Part shown: one piece after another, positions 32,890-41,429 of the stretch
Layout: the number at the start of each line of letters is the position of its first letter
How positions within the stretch are numbered: position 1 is the stretch's first letter
Assembly: GCA_019750135.1 (NCBI GenBank)
Contig: JAIEOV010000045.1
Span: forward strand, 1 to 64,000
DNA: 64,000 nucleotides
Source: Reyranella sp.
GTDB taxonomy: Bacteria; Pseudomonadota; Alphaproteobacteria; Reyranellales; Reyranellaceae
Reading direction: 5' to 3'
Position numbers and translations under genes: made by a program
Notes under the pieces: generated by a model
Told to the model about the DNA's origin: nothing
Database searches by the model: none
Seen by the model: only the letters and a program-made list of their open reading frames with translations

Positions 32890-34051
32890 GAAGCGGCAAG
32901 GGCAGCGACGCGAGCGCCAGCGGCGGCGCGTCAGGGTCTGCCTGCCAGCACAGCTCGATCTCGAAAGTGCTCCTGGGATCGATCGCGTTGGCCGATGCCT
33001 GGAATTTCATCGGCTGCGCCAGTTCGTGCGCCAGGGTACGCGCGCTGCCGTCGAGGCTGACCGGAATCACGCCGACTCGCTTGGCCTCCTGCGGCGGGCC
33101 GTCGCCGAACAGGCGCAGGATCGCCTGATAGTGCAGATGGCCGCTGGTGACCTGCGGCAGCGCTTCCAACGACAGGCCCTCGACCAGTGGTGCGGCGATC
33201 GGCGCCTGGCCCCAGGAGCGCGGAATGGCGCCGATCGACCAGTGGCTGGGCGCCTGCAGCACGGCGAAGCCCGTGCCGTGCTGCGACGCCCGGCCGCCGG
33301 CAAACGGCGTGTTCTCGTCGTACGAGGCGATGGCCGTGCCGAGCTCGCGCCAGGCCGGATTGGCGGCGAGGAAGGTCTTGGCAGCCTGGAAGGGGCCGGT
33401 CTGCACGGAATCGTTCATGACCACGATGCCGCCGGGACGCAGCAGGCGCGCCGCCATCTGCAGGTCGAAGAGCGCGAGCTCATAGTCGTGGTCGCCGTCG
33501 ACGAGCACGAAGTCGAGCGCCACGCGCCGATGATGGAGCTTCAGGAAGAAGTCCATGGAATTCAGCGGATGGAACTCGACCAGGCGGCGCAGCTCGCCCG
33601 GCCAGCGCGCGAAGATCTCGGGGCAGCGCTCGGCACCGAACGGATCGGTCGTATGCAGGAAGCCGTCGCCGTTCTCCCACAGCGCGCGCGTGATGACCTC
33701 GGCGCCGCCGCCATTGAGGGTGCCGACCTCCGCCGCCACTGCCGGCCGCTGCATGCGCACCAGGGCGAACAGCAGGGCGCGCGACCGGCCGCCCATGAGC
33801 GAGGTTGGCGGATAGTCGCTGAAGTAGGCGTCGAGCTCGTCGGCGACGGGACTGCGCATCACTTCGGTGAGGGATTCCGGCGTCAGCGGCAGGCCTTCCA
33901 GGGCGTTGCCGATCCTGGGCTCGAGCGGCCGGATGTTGGGATCCACTGGCGGAGTCTCGACGGGCTCGGCCGGGGGCGGCTCGACCGGCGCGGGAGCCGG
34001 TGGCGCCGCAGGCGTCGATGTCCCGAAGAGCGACTGCAGAAGCCGCCTCAT
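32870..34051 (-). CDS. Class I SAM methyltransferase (Methyltransf_24-like) with extra C-terminal domain
   Basis: A 393-residue protein. After a Pro-rich linker (residues about 11-40, PAAPPAPAPVEPPPAEP) comes a SAM-binding core: VAAEVGTLNGGGAEVITRAL, FVLVDGDHDYELALFDLQMA and GGIVVMNDS. From about residue 270 an additional domain (WSIGAIPRSWGQAPIAAPL; LHYQAILRLFGDGPPQ) is of beta-rich type and unassigned. The DGDHDYE motif is typical of Methyltransf_24 enzymes that modify sugars or peptides. The start ATG forms ATGA with the stop of the upstream PhyH gene, so oxygenase and methyltransferase are coupled again. Confidence 0.83.
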   Translation of the reverse strand: MRRLLQSLFGTSTPAAPPAPAPVEPPPAEPVETPPVDPNIRPLEPRIGNALEGLPLTPESLTEVMRSPVADELDAYFSDYPPTSLMGGRSRALLFALVRMQRPAVAAEVGTLNGGGAEVITRALWENGDGFLHTTDPFGAERCPEIFARWPGELRRLVEFHPLNSMDFFLKLHHRRVALDFVLVDGDHDYELALFDLQMAARLLRPGGIVVMNDSVQTGPFQAAKTFLAANPAWRELGTAIASYDENTPFAGGRASQHGTGFAVLQAPSHWSIGAIPRSWGQAPIAAPLVEGLSLEALPQVTSGHLHYQAILRLFGDGPPQEAKRVGVIPVSLDGSARTLAHELAQPMKFQASANAIDPRSTFEIELCWQADPDAPPLALASLPLPLPSRAGS

Positions 34052-35055
34052 CGCACGACCGAGCGGAGTGCTCCCATCAAGGTCTGGCCAATCGGCGCGC
34101 GCCGCCGCGCCGCCGGCGCGCCGGCGGGCTGCATGGCGAGCATCGCCGTGTTGGCCAGGAAGGCGTGCGCGCCGATGCCCAGCGAGCACCTGGTCTCGGA
34201 AATCACCGGAACGCCGTTGCGGCGGCTGACCCTGAGCGATGGATCGCAGTACTTGGCGAGATGGTCTTCCTTCGCCCACAGGCGGATTTCCAGGCTGTAG
34301 CGCTCGGAGCGCGTGCCGTACCCCGTGGTGAAGTGGGGCGAATATCGCGAATGGATGGTGAGATCGCCGGCGTGATAGTGCGGCACCCACACCTTGTCGA
34401 GATTGGTCATGAGGTAGTCGACGCCGACGTCGTTGGAGGAGTCGGCGGGCAAGGCGTGGCCGGGGCTCGGCACGATGAAGCCCAGCCCGGAATGCTTCTT
34501 GGGCGCCACCTCGCCGAGCGGGATCCAGATCGACAGCGGCACCTCGGGATTGACCGCCGTCACGTCCTGGTGAACGCCAAGCAGCAGGTCCTCGTCGATG
34601 CGATGGCGCGCGAGGCAGAGGCCGAACATGACGACGATATCCGTCGAATCGCAGATCCGCTCGATGACCGGCCATGCCCACGACCTGATCAGCTCGGACA
34701 GCACCATGGCGGTGGGGGACTGGTCCATGTCGCGGACCACCCAGGGCGTGTGCCAGCTGCCGGACTCTTCCTCGCCCTTGTCCCAGTGCGGGCTGGGGCC
34801 GTCATCGACCGCCATCGCACTGTCGTCGAAGTTCCGCCTCGGCTTCCCGAGCGTGCCGACGAAGCGGCCGAAGGCGCGGCGGCACTCGTCCAGCGTCTCC
34901 GTCGGGATGGCGTCGCGCAGCATGATCACGCCTTCTTCCCGGAAGCGCGTTGCGCTCTCCACGGCGCTGTCCTGGCGGGTGAAGGCGAGCTTGTGCCGAT
35001 CGGCCAGGATTTCCGGGTGTTGCTCGACCAGCTGGCGGAAGGTCTGGTTCGCCAT
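34048..35055 (-). CDS. PhyH-family Fe(II)/2-oxoglutarate oxygenase
   Basis: A 335-residue PhyH-like protein. FREEGVIMLRDAIPTETLDE is the N-terminal family segment, GVHQDVTAVNPEVPLSIWIPL holds the HxD and following strand, and HYHAGDLTIHSRYSPHFT with RSERYSLEIRLW gives the distal His and Arg. It is diverged from the other copies and about 40 residues longer, with a C-terminal tail ending ARRRAPIGQTLMGAL. Upstream, the acyltransferase gene stops 4 bp before this start; downstream it is coupled to a methyltransferase by ATGA. Confidence 0.83.
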   Translation of the reverse strand: MANQTFRQLVEQHPEILADRHKLAFTRQDSAVESATRFREEGVIMLRDAIPTETLDECRRAFGRFVGTLGKPRRNFDDSAMAVDDGPSPHWDKGEEESGSWHTPWVVRDMDQSPTAMVLSELIRSWAWPVIERICDSTDIVVMFGLCLARHRIDEDLLLGVHQDVTAVNPEVPLSIWIPLGEVAPKKHSGLGFIVPSPGHALPADSSNDVGVDYLMTNLDKVWVPHYHAGDLTIHSRYSPHFTTGYGTRSERYSLEIRLWAKEDHLAKYCDPSLRVSRRNGVPVISETRCSLGIGAHAFLANTAMLAMQPAGAPAARRRAPIGQTLMGALRSVVR

Positions 35056-35059
35056 CGGG

Positions 35060-36376
35060 CTAGGTACCCTTCACTTCATTCGGTGCATAGGCGGGGGCCG
35101 CGGCAGGGCGCGTGCCCTTGCCGTTCATGAGGAGCTTGCGCAGGTAGCGTCGGGCCGGCTGCTCGATCATCTGGTAAGTGCCGACCGATACGATGATCGT
35201 GAAGGCGATTCCCATCGTCACGCGCAGGATCGCGTCGACCGCGTAGACCTCGTTCCAGGAAATGGCCGGCCGAATCAGGGGACGCAGGGTCCAGGTGTGC
35301 ACGGCGTACAGCGAGTAGCTGATCTCGCCCAGCCACACCATGGCCGGCAGGGCGAGCAGGTTCGCGGAAAAGCCCTCGTAGCGCGACGTATAGAACATCA
35401 CGTAGGCGAGCGGCACGGCCAGGCCGAAATTCAGCGCCGAGAAGTGCACGATCCTGACGAGCTCGTAGCCGAAGGTGCCCGGCCCGCCCAGGCCGCCCGG
35501 CACGGCGACGCTGTAGCCGTAGATGAAGGCAAACCCGAACAGCCACACAATGGCCACAGCGTAGACGAGGCCGGCATACAGGCGCTCGCGCCGCGTGATC
35601 GGCATCTCGCGCACGATCATGAAAAGCTGGGCAGACAGGCAGCCCGCGATGAACTCGCCGATGCGGACGTAGGGCGAGAAGTAGAAAAGCCAGCGAAAGA
35701 ACGAAGCGTCGGCGCCCTGGTCGCCCGTTATGACTCTGGGGAAGAAGCCCTTGGCCCAGGTTTCGATCGAGCCGAAGTTGCTCAGGGCCACGGTGAGCAG
35801 GACGATGAAAGCCACCGAAAAGAGGACAAACGCGGCGATGCTGGTCCGCACCCGGCGAAGGCGCAGCACGCCGAAGACCATGAACGGGTAGGCGACGTAG
35901 AAGAAGAACTCGGTCGAAATCGACCAGGCCAGCCCGAAGCCGTGGTTGAGCACCAGGCGGTCGTGAATGGCGAACACGTAGACCCAGCTCTGGGTCAAGG
36001 TCAGGTTGTAGACGAGATAGGCTTCGAATTCCTTGGGTGCGTAGCTGATCCAGTTCGAGACGAAGTCCGACACCGAGCCGAACACCATGAAGAACAGGAA
36101 AAGTGGATACAGGCGGGCAAATCGTGCCGAAAAGAAGTTTCGCGATGCGCTGCCCAGCGTCTGGTCATGGAACAGGGACGCGTAGTTGTAGTGGATGACG
36201 AAGCCGCTCAGGACGAAGAACAGCGGCATGCCGAAGACGCCGACCGCACCGGCAATGGCGACGGGCATCCGTGTGTCGTTGAACGGAATGCACCAGACGA
36301 CGGTGTGCAGGAACAGGATCGAAAACGCCGCCAGGAACCGCAGGCCCGTGAGCTGCGGGATCTCAGTCTTCGGCAT
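35060..36376 (-). CDS. Acyltransferase 3 family membrane protein (OafA-like)
   Basis: A 438-residue polytopic protein. QLTGLRFLAAFSILFLHTVVW carries the R-x-x-x-A...H start of the acyltransferase-3 family (catalytic His about residue 24), followed by FGMPLFFVLSGFVIHYNY and about ten membrane segments, with LGEISYSLYAVHTWTLRPLI near the end. These inner-membrane enzymes O-acylate lipopolysaccharide, capsule or Nod-type glycans. It heads a three-gene run (acyltransferase, PhyH, methyltransferase), so it probably decorates the same glycan. Confidence 0.92.
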   Translation of the reverse strand: MPKTEIPQLTGLRFLAAFSILFLHTVVWCIPFNDTRMPVAIAGAVGVFGMPLFFVLSGFVIHYNYASLFHDQTLGSASRNFFSARFARLYPLFLFFMVFGSVSDFVSNWISYAPKEFEAYLVYNLTLTQSWVYVFAIHDRLVLNHGFGLAWSISTEFFFYVAYPFMVFGVLRLRRVRTSIAAFVLFSVAFIVLLTVALSNFGSIETWAKGFFPRVITGDQGADASFFRWLFYFSPYVRIGEFIAGCLSAQLFMIVREMPITRRERLYAGLVYAVAIVWLFGFAFIYGYSVAVPGGLGGPGTFGYELVRIVHFSALNFGLAVPLAYVMFYTSRYEGFSANLLALPAMVWLGEISYSLYAVHTWTLRPLIRPAISWNEVYAVDAILRVTMGIAFTIIVSVGTYQMIEQPARRYLRKLLMNGKGTRPAAAPAYAPNEVKGT

Positions 36377-36634
36377 GCGTTTAACCGGCTCCCCTTGTGT
36401 CCTCGGCCATTATGACGAAACCAATGAGGCAATGCTATTAGGGGAGAGTCCCGGGGCGCTTTGTCACTTCGGAGTGAGGCCGGCTGGACATAAGCGGAAG
36501 CGCCCCTGTGCGCAAGAGGCCTGATATTACGTGGTTTTCCGGATACGACGCGTCCAAAAGCCGACTCCCAACCCGTCGGGACCCGTGCTAATTTCAAAAT
36601 TGCAGTTTTGGCGATTGGAAAGTAGACCGCTGGG
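36377..36634. other. Divergent intergenic region, 258 bp
   Basis: This gap separates the divergent acyltransferase and second transketolase operons, so it should carry both promoters. TTGCAG at 36600, followed 17 bases later by TAGACC, is a weak -35/-10 candidate for the plus strand. I see no small gene, terminator or clear operator. Confidence 0.4.
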
Positions 36635-37495
36635 ATGAAGCATAAGACTGCGTTGAAGTACGCAACCGACCTCGACCTGGTACAGCAGGCGGCGTTGGAC
36701 GATCGGAGCCGGCACCTGCGGCGCCTCATATTTCGTGCCATCGAGAATGGCGGGCGAGGGCATATCGGGCCGGCGCTTTCCCTGGTCGAGATCATCCGCG
36801 TCCTCTACGACGATTTCGTGCGCCATGACCCGGCCAACCCGAAGTGGCGCGAGCGCGACCGCTTCATCCTGAGCAAGGGCCATGGCTGCCTGGCGCTCTA
36901 CGCCGTGCTGGCTGATCGCGGCTTCTTCGATCTCGGCGAGCTCGACCGCTTCTGCCACTTCGATTCGTTCCTCGGCGGTCACCCCGAGACCGTGGTGCCG
37001 GGCGTCGAGGCCTGCACCGGGGCGCTCGGCCATGGCCTGTCGATCGGGCTCGGCATGGCCCTCGCCGCCCGCATGCAGGGCCGCGACAGCAAGGTGTACG
37101 TGCTGATGGGCGACGGCGAGATCAACGAGGGCTCGGTCTGGGAGGCCGCCGCCTGCGCCGACAAGCATCAACTGTCCAACCTGACGGCGATCATCGACTA
37201 CAACAAGATCCAGTCGGCCGGCAGCGTCTTCGAGATCCAGAACATGGAGCCTCTGGTCGACAAGTGGACGGCCTTCGGCTTCCGTGTGTTCGAGTGCAAC
37301 GGCCACGACATCGACGACCTGCGCCAGGTCTTCCGCGAGGCGGCGGCCTACGCCGGCGACCGTCCGCGCGCCATCATCTGCCACACGGTCAAGGGCAAGG
37401 GCATTCCCGCCGCCGAGAACAATCCCGACTGGCACCACAAGTCGGACCTGAAGCCCGCCGAGCTGCAGATCGTCCGCAGCGCGCTTGGAAGCTGA
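36635..37495 (+). CDS. Split transketolase, N-terminal (TPP-binding) half (second pair)
   Basis: A 286-residue transketolase N-half. Signs are SKGHGCLALYAVLADRGFFD, TGALGHGLSIGLGMALAA, the TPP motif LMGDGEINEGSVWEAA, AIIDYNKIQSAG and HTVKGKGIPAAENN. Its partner starts 12 bp after the stop. The pair is only distantly like the one at 23584-25325, so this is not a recent duplication. The genes after it (PhyH oxygenase, LIC12192-like protein, methyltransferase) form one cassette with it. The substrate is unknown; two-carbon transfer in sugar building is the inferred chemistry. Confidence 0.9.
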   Translation: MKHKTALKYATDLDLVQQAALDDRSRHLRRLIFRAIENGGRGHIGPALSLVEIIRVLYDDFVRHDPANPKWRERDRFILSKGHGCLALYAVLADRGFFDLGELDRFCHFDSFLGGHPETVVPGVEACTGALGHGLSIGLGMALAARMQGRDSKVYVLMGDGEINEGSVWEAAACADKHQLSNLTAIIDYNKIQSAGSVFEIQNMEPLVDKWTAFGFRVFECNGHDIDDLRQVFREAAAYAGDRPRAIICHTVKGKGIPAAENNPDWHHKSDLKPAELQIVRSALGS

Positions 37496-37506
37496 GGGGC
37501 TGAGCG

Positions 37507-38454
37507 ATGCGCAAGCGTAGTCTCGACATGGTCTACACGCTCGCCAAGCGCGACGAGCGTGTCGTGTTCGTCGGCTCCGACCTCTCGCCCAACCTGCTCG
37601 GCGAGATGAAGAAGGAGTTCCCGTCACGCTACTACATGGAGGGCATCGCCGAGGCCAACGTCATCGGCATGGCCGCCGGCATGGCGATGGACGGGTTCAT
37701 TCCCTATGTCAACACGATCGCCACTTTCATCACGCGGCGCTGCTACGAGCAGGTCGCGATCGACCTCTGCCTGCACGACCTGCCGGTGCGCCTGATCGGC
37801 AATGGCGGCGGCTACGTCTACGCGCCGCTCGGCCCGACACACGAGGCGATCGAGGACATCGCCATCATGCGCGCCCTGCCGCGCATGACCGTCACCGCCG
37901 TGTGCGACGCCGACGAGATGACGCGCCTGATGGAGGCCACGCTCGACTGGCCGCACCCCATCTACATCCGTCTCGGCAAGGGCGGCGATCCGGTGATCAG
38001 CAAGGCCGAGCGCGGCTTCGCCATCGGCAAGGCGATCGACATGATCGACGGCGAGACCGGCGACTCCGACGTGCTGCTGATCGGCACCGGCGTCGCCACC
38101 ACACAGGCGCTGAAGGCCGCGAGCTCGCTGGCGGCGGACGGCATTCGCTGCCGCCTGCTGCACGTCCACACCGTCAAGCCGCTCGATTCCGATGCCATCG
38201 TCGCGGCGGCGGGCAAGACCAAGCTGGTCCTCACCGTGGAGGAGCACAGCGTGATCGGCGGCCTGGGCAGCGCCGTGCTCGAGACGTTGTCGGACCGCCT
38301 GGCTGGCGCTCTGCCGCCGGTGAAGCGGCTGGGAATCCCGGACAAGTTCGCCGAGCACTACGGCAGCCAGGCGAAGCTGATGGAGGACTTCCGGTTCGAC
38401 GCCAAGGGCATCGATGCGGCGGCCCGCAAGCACCTGGCGGGGCTGCGCCGGTGA
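37507..38454 (+). CDS. Split transketolase, C-terminal half (second pair)
   Basis: A 315-residue protein with the pyrimidine-binding and C-terminal transketolase domains. VVFVGSDLSPNLLGEM starts it, YMEGIAEANVIGMAAGMAMD holds the activating Glu, and FITRRCYEQVAIDLCLHDL, GPTHEAIEDIAIMRALP and LTVEEHSVIGGLGSAV follow. It carries out the other half of the TPP active site at the dimer interface with the preceding product. Its stop overlaps the GTG of the next PhyH gene (GTGA). Confidence 0.9.
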   Translation: MRKRSLDMVYTLAKRDERVVFVGSDLSPNLLGEMKKEFPSRYYMEGIAEANVIGMAAGMAMDGFIPYVNTIATFITRRCYEQVAIDLCLHDLPVRLIGNGGGYVYAPLGPTHEAIEDIAIMRALPRMTVTAVCDADEMTRLMEATLDWPHPIYIRLGKGGDPVISKAERGFAIGKAIDMIDGETGDSDVLLIGTGVATTQALKAASSLAADGIRCRLLHVHTVKPLDSDAIVAAAGKTKLVLTVEEHSVIGGLGSAVLETLSDRLAGALPPVKRLGIPDKFAEHYGSQAKLMEDFRFDAKGIDAAARKHLAGLRR

Positions 38455-39260
38455 GCAACGCCCCCAGTTTCTGGCGCGACGAGGAACGCGCGCTGGCGGA
38501 TGCCTTCGTGCGTGACGGGTACGTCATCATTCCCGCCGAATCGCGCGCCGATCTCGATCGGATTCGCGATCTCATGGCCGACATCACGGCGTCATTCCTC
38601 AAGTTGCCGCCCGCCGAGGACAAGGGGGCGTTTCTCGACCACATCCACGACAAGGTCGATGTCCAGCGCCTCAACGACCTTCGCCTCGCCGTGATCCGCG
38701 AGATGAACGAGGAAGCTTGGACCCGGCTGTCCTATTTCAACACCGCGCGCCGGGCGCTCGAGGTCCTGGTCGGCAACGAGCTGGCCATGCAGCTGCGTAT
38801 CAATCTCAGCATCCAGCTGCCCGACGACGACAGCTCGCTGCTGCCGGTGCACGCCGACGTCTGGGCCGGCGATTCGCCGTACGAGGTCGTTTTGTGGATT
38901 CCGTATGTGCACGTCTACGGCACGAAGACGATGTTCATCCTGCCGCGCGACAAGGATGCCCGCTATCAGGCGCGAATGGGCGAGCTGAAGCTCAAGTCGG
39001 CCGAGGAACTCTATCGCACCATCGAGCCCGACCTGCACTGGCTCGACATTCCCTACGGCAACGTGCTGTTGTTCACGCAGAACGTCATGCACGGAAACAT
39101 CGTCAATCGCGAACCGGAGACCCGGTGGTCGACCAACTGCCGCTTCAAGAGCGTGTTCTCGCCGTATCACGACAAGAAGCTCGGTGAGTTCTTCGAGCCT
39201 ATCCTGGTGCGCCCGGCAACCAGCATCGGCGCGAGCTACAGGCTGCCCTCGGTTGCCTGA
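38451..39260 (+). CDS. PhyH-like Fe(II)/2-oxoglutarate oxygenase of the sporadic carbohydrate cluster type
   Basis: A 269-residue oxygenase. FVRDGYVIIPAESRADLDRI is the family N-terminus, PVHADVWAGDSPYEVVLWIPYV has the HxD, and LFTQNVMHGNIVNREPETRWSTNCRF has the distal His and Arg. From memory it fits the 2OG-Fe(II) oxygenase that accompanies LIC12192-family proteins in scattered carbohydrate clusters, and such a protein is indeed the next gene. The GTG start is coupled to the transketolase stop, and its own stop shares one base with the next ATG (TGATG). Confidence 0.85.
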   Translation: MSNAPSFWRDEERALADAFVRDGYVIIPAESRADLDRIRDLMADITASFLKLPPAEDKGAFLDHIHDKVDVQRLNDLRLAVIREMNEEAWTRLSYFNTARRALEVLVGNELAMQLRINLSIQLPDDDSSLLPVHADVWAGDSPYEVVLWIPYVHVYGTKTMFILPRDKDARYQARMGELKLKSAEELYRTIEPDLHWLDIPYGNVLLFTQNVMHGNIVNREPETRWSTNCRFKSVFSPYHDKKLGEFFEPILVRPATSIGASYRLPSVA

Positions 39261-39685
39261 TGCAGTCCAACCGAAAGGGCTATCGCGGCTACGTCTTCAG
39301 TCGATCGGTCGACAATCACAGGGTGCCGCAACACATCCAGAACCTCGTGATCCGCGACTATGCCACGCGCCGTAAGCTGCATTACCTGCTGAGCGCCACC
39401 GAGTACGCCATGCCGAACTGCTACCTCATCCTGGAACAGGTCCTGGACGAGCTGGCGAGCCTCGAGGGCGTGATCCTCTACAGCATGTTCATGCTGCCGG
39501 CGGCAGCGGCCGAGCGCGACCGGATATACCGGCGCCTGCTCGATGCTGGTGGCAGCCTGCACTCGGCAGTAGAAGGGTTCGTCTTGGCCCACGAGACGGA
39601 TATCGAGCGCTGGGAGAACGTGCTGCGCACCGCGCACATCTGCAGGGACCTGAATTACCGAGAGATCGAACGATGGCTAACGTAG
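39260..39685 (+). CDS. Small LIC12192-like protein of the sporadic carbohydrate cluster
   Basis: A 141-residue soluble protein with no catalytic motif I recognise as enzymatic. RGYRGYVFSRSVDNHRVPQHIQNLVIRDYA, cited in parts as RGYVFSR and VPQHIQNLVIRDY, and the central SATEYAMPNCYLILEQVL are what I recall for the LIC12192 family named from Leptospira. LYSMFMLP, then a C-terminal charged helix, complete it. It is translationally linked on both sides (TGATG upstream; 13-bp overlap with the methyltransferase downstream), so it probably works with the transketolase and oxygenase. Function unknown. Confidence 0.78.
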   Translation: MQSNRKGYRGYVFSRSVDNHRVPQHIQNLVIRDYATRRKLHYLLSATEYAMPNCYLILEQVLDELASLEGVILYSMFMLPAAAAERDRIYRRLLDAGGSLHSAVEGFVLAHETDIERWENVLRTAHICRDLNYREIERWLT

Positions 39686-40338
39686 ACTTCATTGGTCCGC
39701 TGCATAACCGGACCAAGCGCGATTACGTCGGCCGGGTCGTCCAGTACGACAAGGCCAACTGCTCGGAGATCGCCAAGAAGTACGGCCAGGACTACTGGGA
39801 CGGCGAGCGGCAGTACGGCTACGGCGGCTACAAGTACGACGGCCGCTGGCTGGCCATCGCCGAAGCCATGGCCAAGCACTACGGCCTGAAGGCCGGGGAT
39901 CGCATCCTCGATGTCGGCTGCGGCAAGGGCTTCCTGCTGCACGAGTTCACCCGCGCGGTGCCGGGCGTCCATGTCGAGGGCCTCGACATCTCCGACTATG
40001 CGATCGCCAATGCCAAGGAAGAGGTGAAGCCCTTCCTCAAAGTCGGCAACGCCGTCTCGCTGCCATACCCCGACAAGTCGTTCGATTTCGTCGTCTCGCT
40101 GGGAACCCTGCACAATTTCCCGATCAGCCAGCTCTACGATGCCGTGCGCGAGATCGAGCGGGTGGGCAAGGGGACCAGGAAGTACATCATGGTCGAATCC
40201 TGGCGCAACGAGCGCGAGCGCATGAACCTGCTGTATTGGCAGCTTACCTGCGAATCGTTCCACGACGTCAAGAACTGGGAGTGGATCTACCAGCAGAGCG
40301 GATACCAGGGCGACTGGGGCTTCATCTTCTTCGAATGA
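39673..40338 (+). CDS. Class I SAM methyltransferase
   Basis: A 221-residue methyltransferase. ILDVGCGKGFLLHEF is a textbook SAM glycine motif, VEGLDISDYAI gives the acidic ribose-binding residue, and FDFVVSLGTLHNFP follows. The N-terminal CSEIAKKYGQDYWDGERQYGYGGYKYDG is an unusual aromatic-rich lead-in. It overlaps the LIC12192-like gene by 13 bp and ends 55 bp before the next SDR gene. It likely methylates the product of the preceding cassette. Confidence 0.9.
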   Translation: MANVDFIGPLHNRTKRDYVGRVVQYDKANCSEIAKKYGQDYWDGERQYGYGGYKYDGRWLAIAEAMAKHYGLKAGDRILDVGCGKGFLLHEFTRAVPGVHVEGLDISDYAIANAKEEVKPFLKVGNAVSLPYPDKSFDFVVSLGTLHNFPISQLYDAVREIERVGKGTRKYIMVESWRNERERMNLLYWQLTCESFHDVKNWEWIYQQSGYQGDWGFIFFE

Positions 40339-40393
40339 CACCGTCTTCCGGCATTGCAATTGCAACACCAGACCTCGAAAGAATGTAGGCCAG

Positions 40394-41386
40394 ATGCTTG
40401 ATCTCGTGACCGGCGGCGCCGGCTTCATCGGCTCCCACCTGACGGACCGCCTGCTCAGTCTCGGGCGCTCGGTGCGCGTGGTCGACAACATGGAAGTCGG
40501 CAAGCCGCGCAACCTCGTCCAGCACAAGGGCAACCCCAAGCTCGAGGTCATGGCGGCCGACGTCGCCGACCCGACGGCGATGGCCAAGGCCATGGAGGGC
40601 GTCGAGCGCGTGTTCCATCTCGCCGCGCTCGCCGACATCGTTCCCTCGATCGTCAATCCCGAGGGCTATTTCCGCTCCAACGTCGTCGGCACCTTCGTGA
40701 CCTTGCAGGCGGCGCGCGCGGCCAACATCAAGCGCTTCGTCTACGTCGCCTCGTCGTCGTGCTACGGTATTCCCGACTCCTACCCGACGCCGGAGACGTC
40801 CGAGATCCGCCCGCAATATCCCTATGCGCTCACCAAGTGGCTGGGCGAATGCGAGGTGATGCACTGGGCGCAGGTCTACGGGCTGCCGGCGCTGTCGCTG
40901 CGCTTCTTCAACATCTACGGACCGCGCGCCCGCACCAGCGGAACCTACGGCGCCGTGTTCGGCGTCTTCCTGGCCCAGCTTCTTGCCGGCAAGCCGCTCA
41001 CCATCGTCGGCGACGGAGAGCAGACGCGCGACTTCACCTATGTGTCCGACGCCGTCGATGCCCTGATTTGTGCCGCCGAGTCGAGCAAGGTAGGGTTGTG
41101 CCTCAATGTCGGCAGCGACAATCCGGTGTCGGTCAACTATCTGGCCAAGCTCCTCAAGGCGCCGGAGACGGTGCATATTCCCAAGCGGCCGGGCGAGCCC
41201 GACTGCACCTTCGCCGATACGAGCCGGATCAAGGCCGAGCTTGGCTGGACGTCGAAAGTTCCGATCGAGGATGGCGTGCAGAACATGTTGAAGGTCATAG
41301 ACTATTGGCGCGACGCACCGGTCTGGACGCCGGATTCGATCGCCGTGGCGACCAAGGATTGGTTCACCTATCTCGGCCGCCAATAG
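40394..41386 (+). CDS. NAD-dependent nucleotide-sugar epimerase/dehydratase
   Basis: A 330-residue extended SDR of the UDP-glucose 4-epimerase type. TGGAGFIGSHLTDRLL, VASSSCYG, YPYALTKWLGE (Tyr and Lys), FFNIYGPRARTSGTYG and TRDFTYVSDAVDAL are all in register, so the enzyme should be active. It starts a plus-strand run of sugar-nucleotide genes (40394-46523). Confidence 0.92.
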   Translation: MLDLVTGGAGFIGSHLTDRLLSLGRSVRVVDNMEVGKPRNLVQHKGNPKLEVMAADVADPTAMAKAMEGVERVFHLAALADIVPSIVNPEGYFRSNVVGTFVTLQAARAANIKRFVYVASSSCYGIPDSYPTPETSEIRPQYPYALTKWLGECEVMHWAQVYGLPALSLRFFNIYGPRARTSGTYGAVFGVFLAQLLAGKPLTIVGDGEQTRDFTYVSDAVDALICAAESSKVGLCLNVGSDNPVSVNYLAKLLKAPETVHIPKRPGEPDCTFADTSRIKAELGWTSKVPIEDGVQNMLKVIDYWRDAPVWTPDSIAVATKDWFTYLGRQ

Positions 41387-41429
41387 GCGCGCGTTTTCGG
41401 TAAGAGAGCTGGCAGGGGACGGCGCATCG

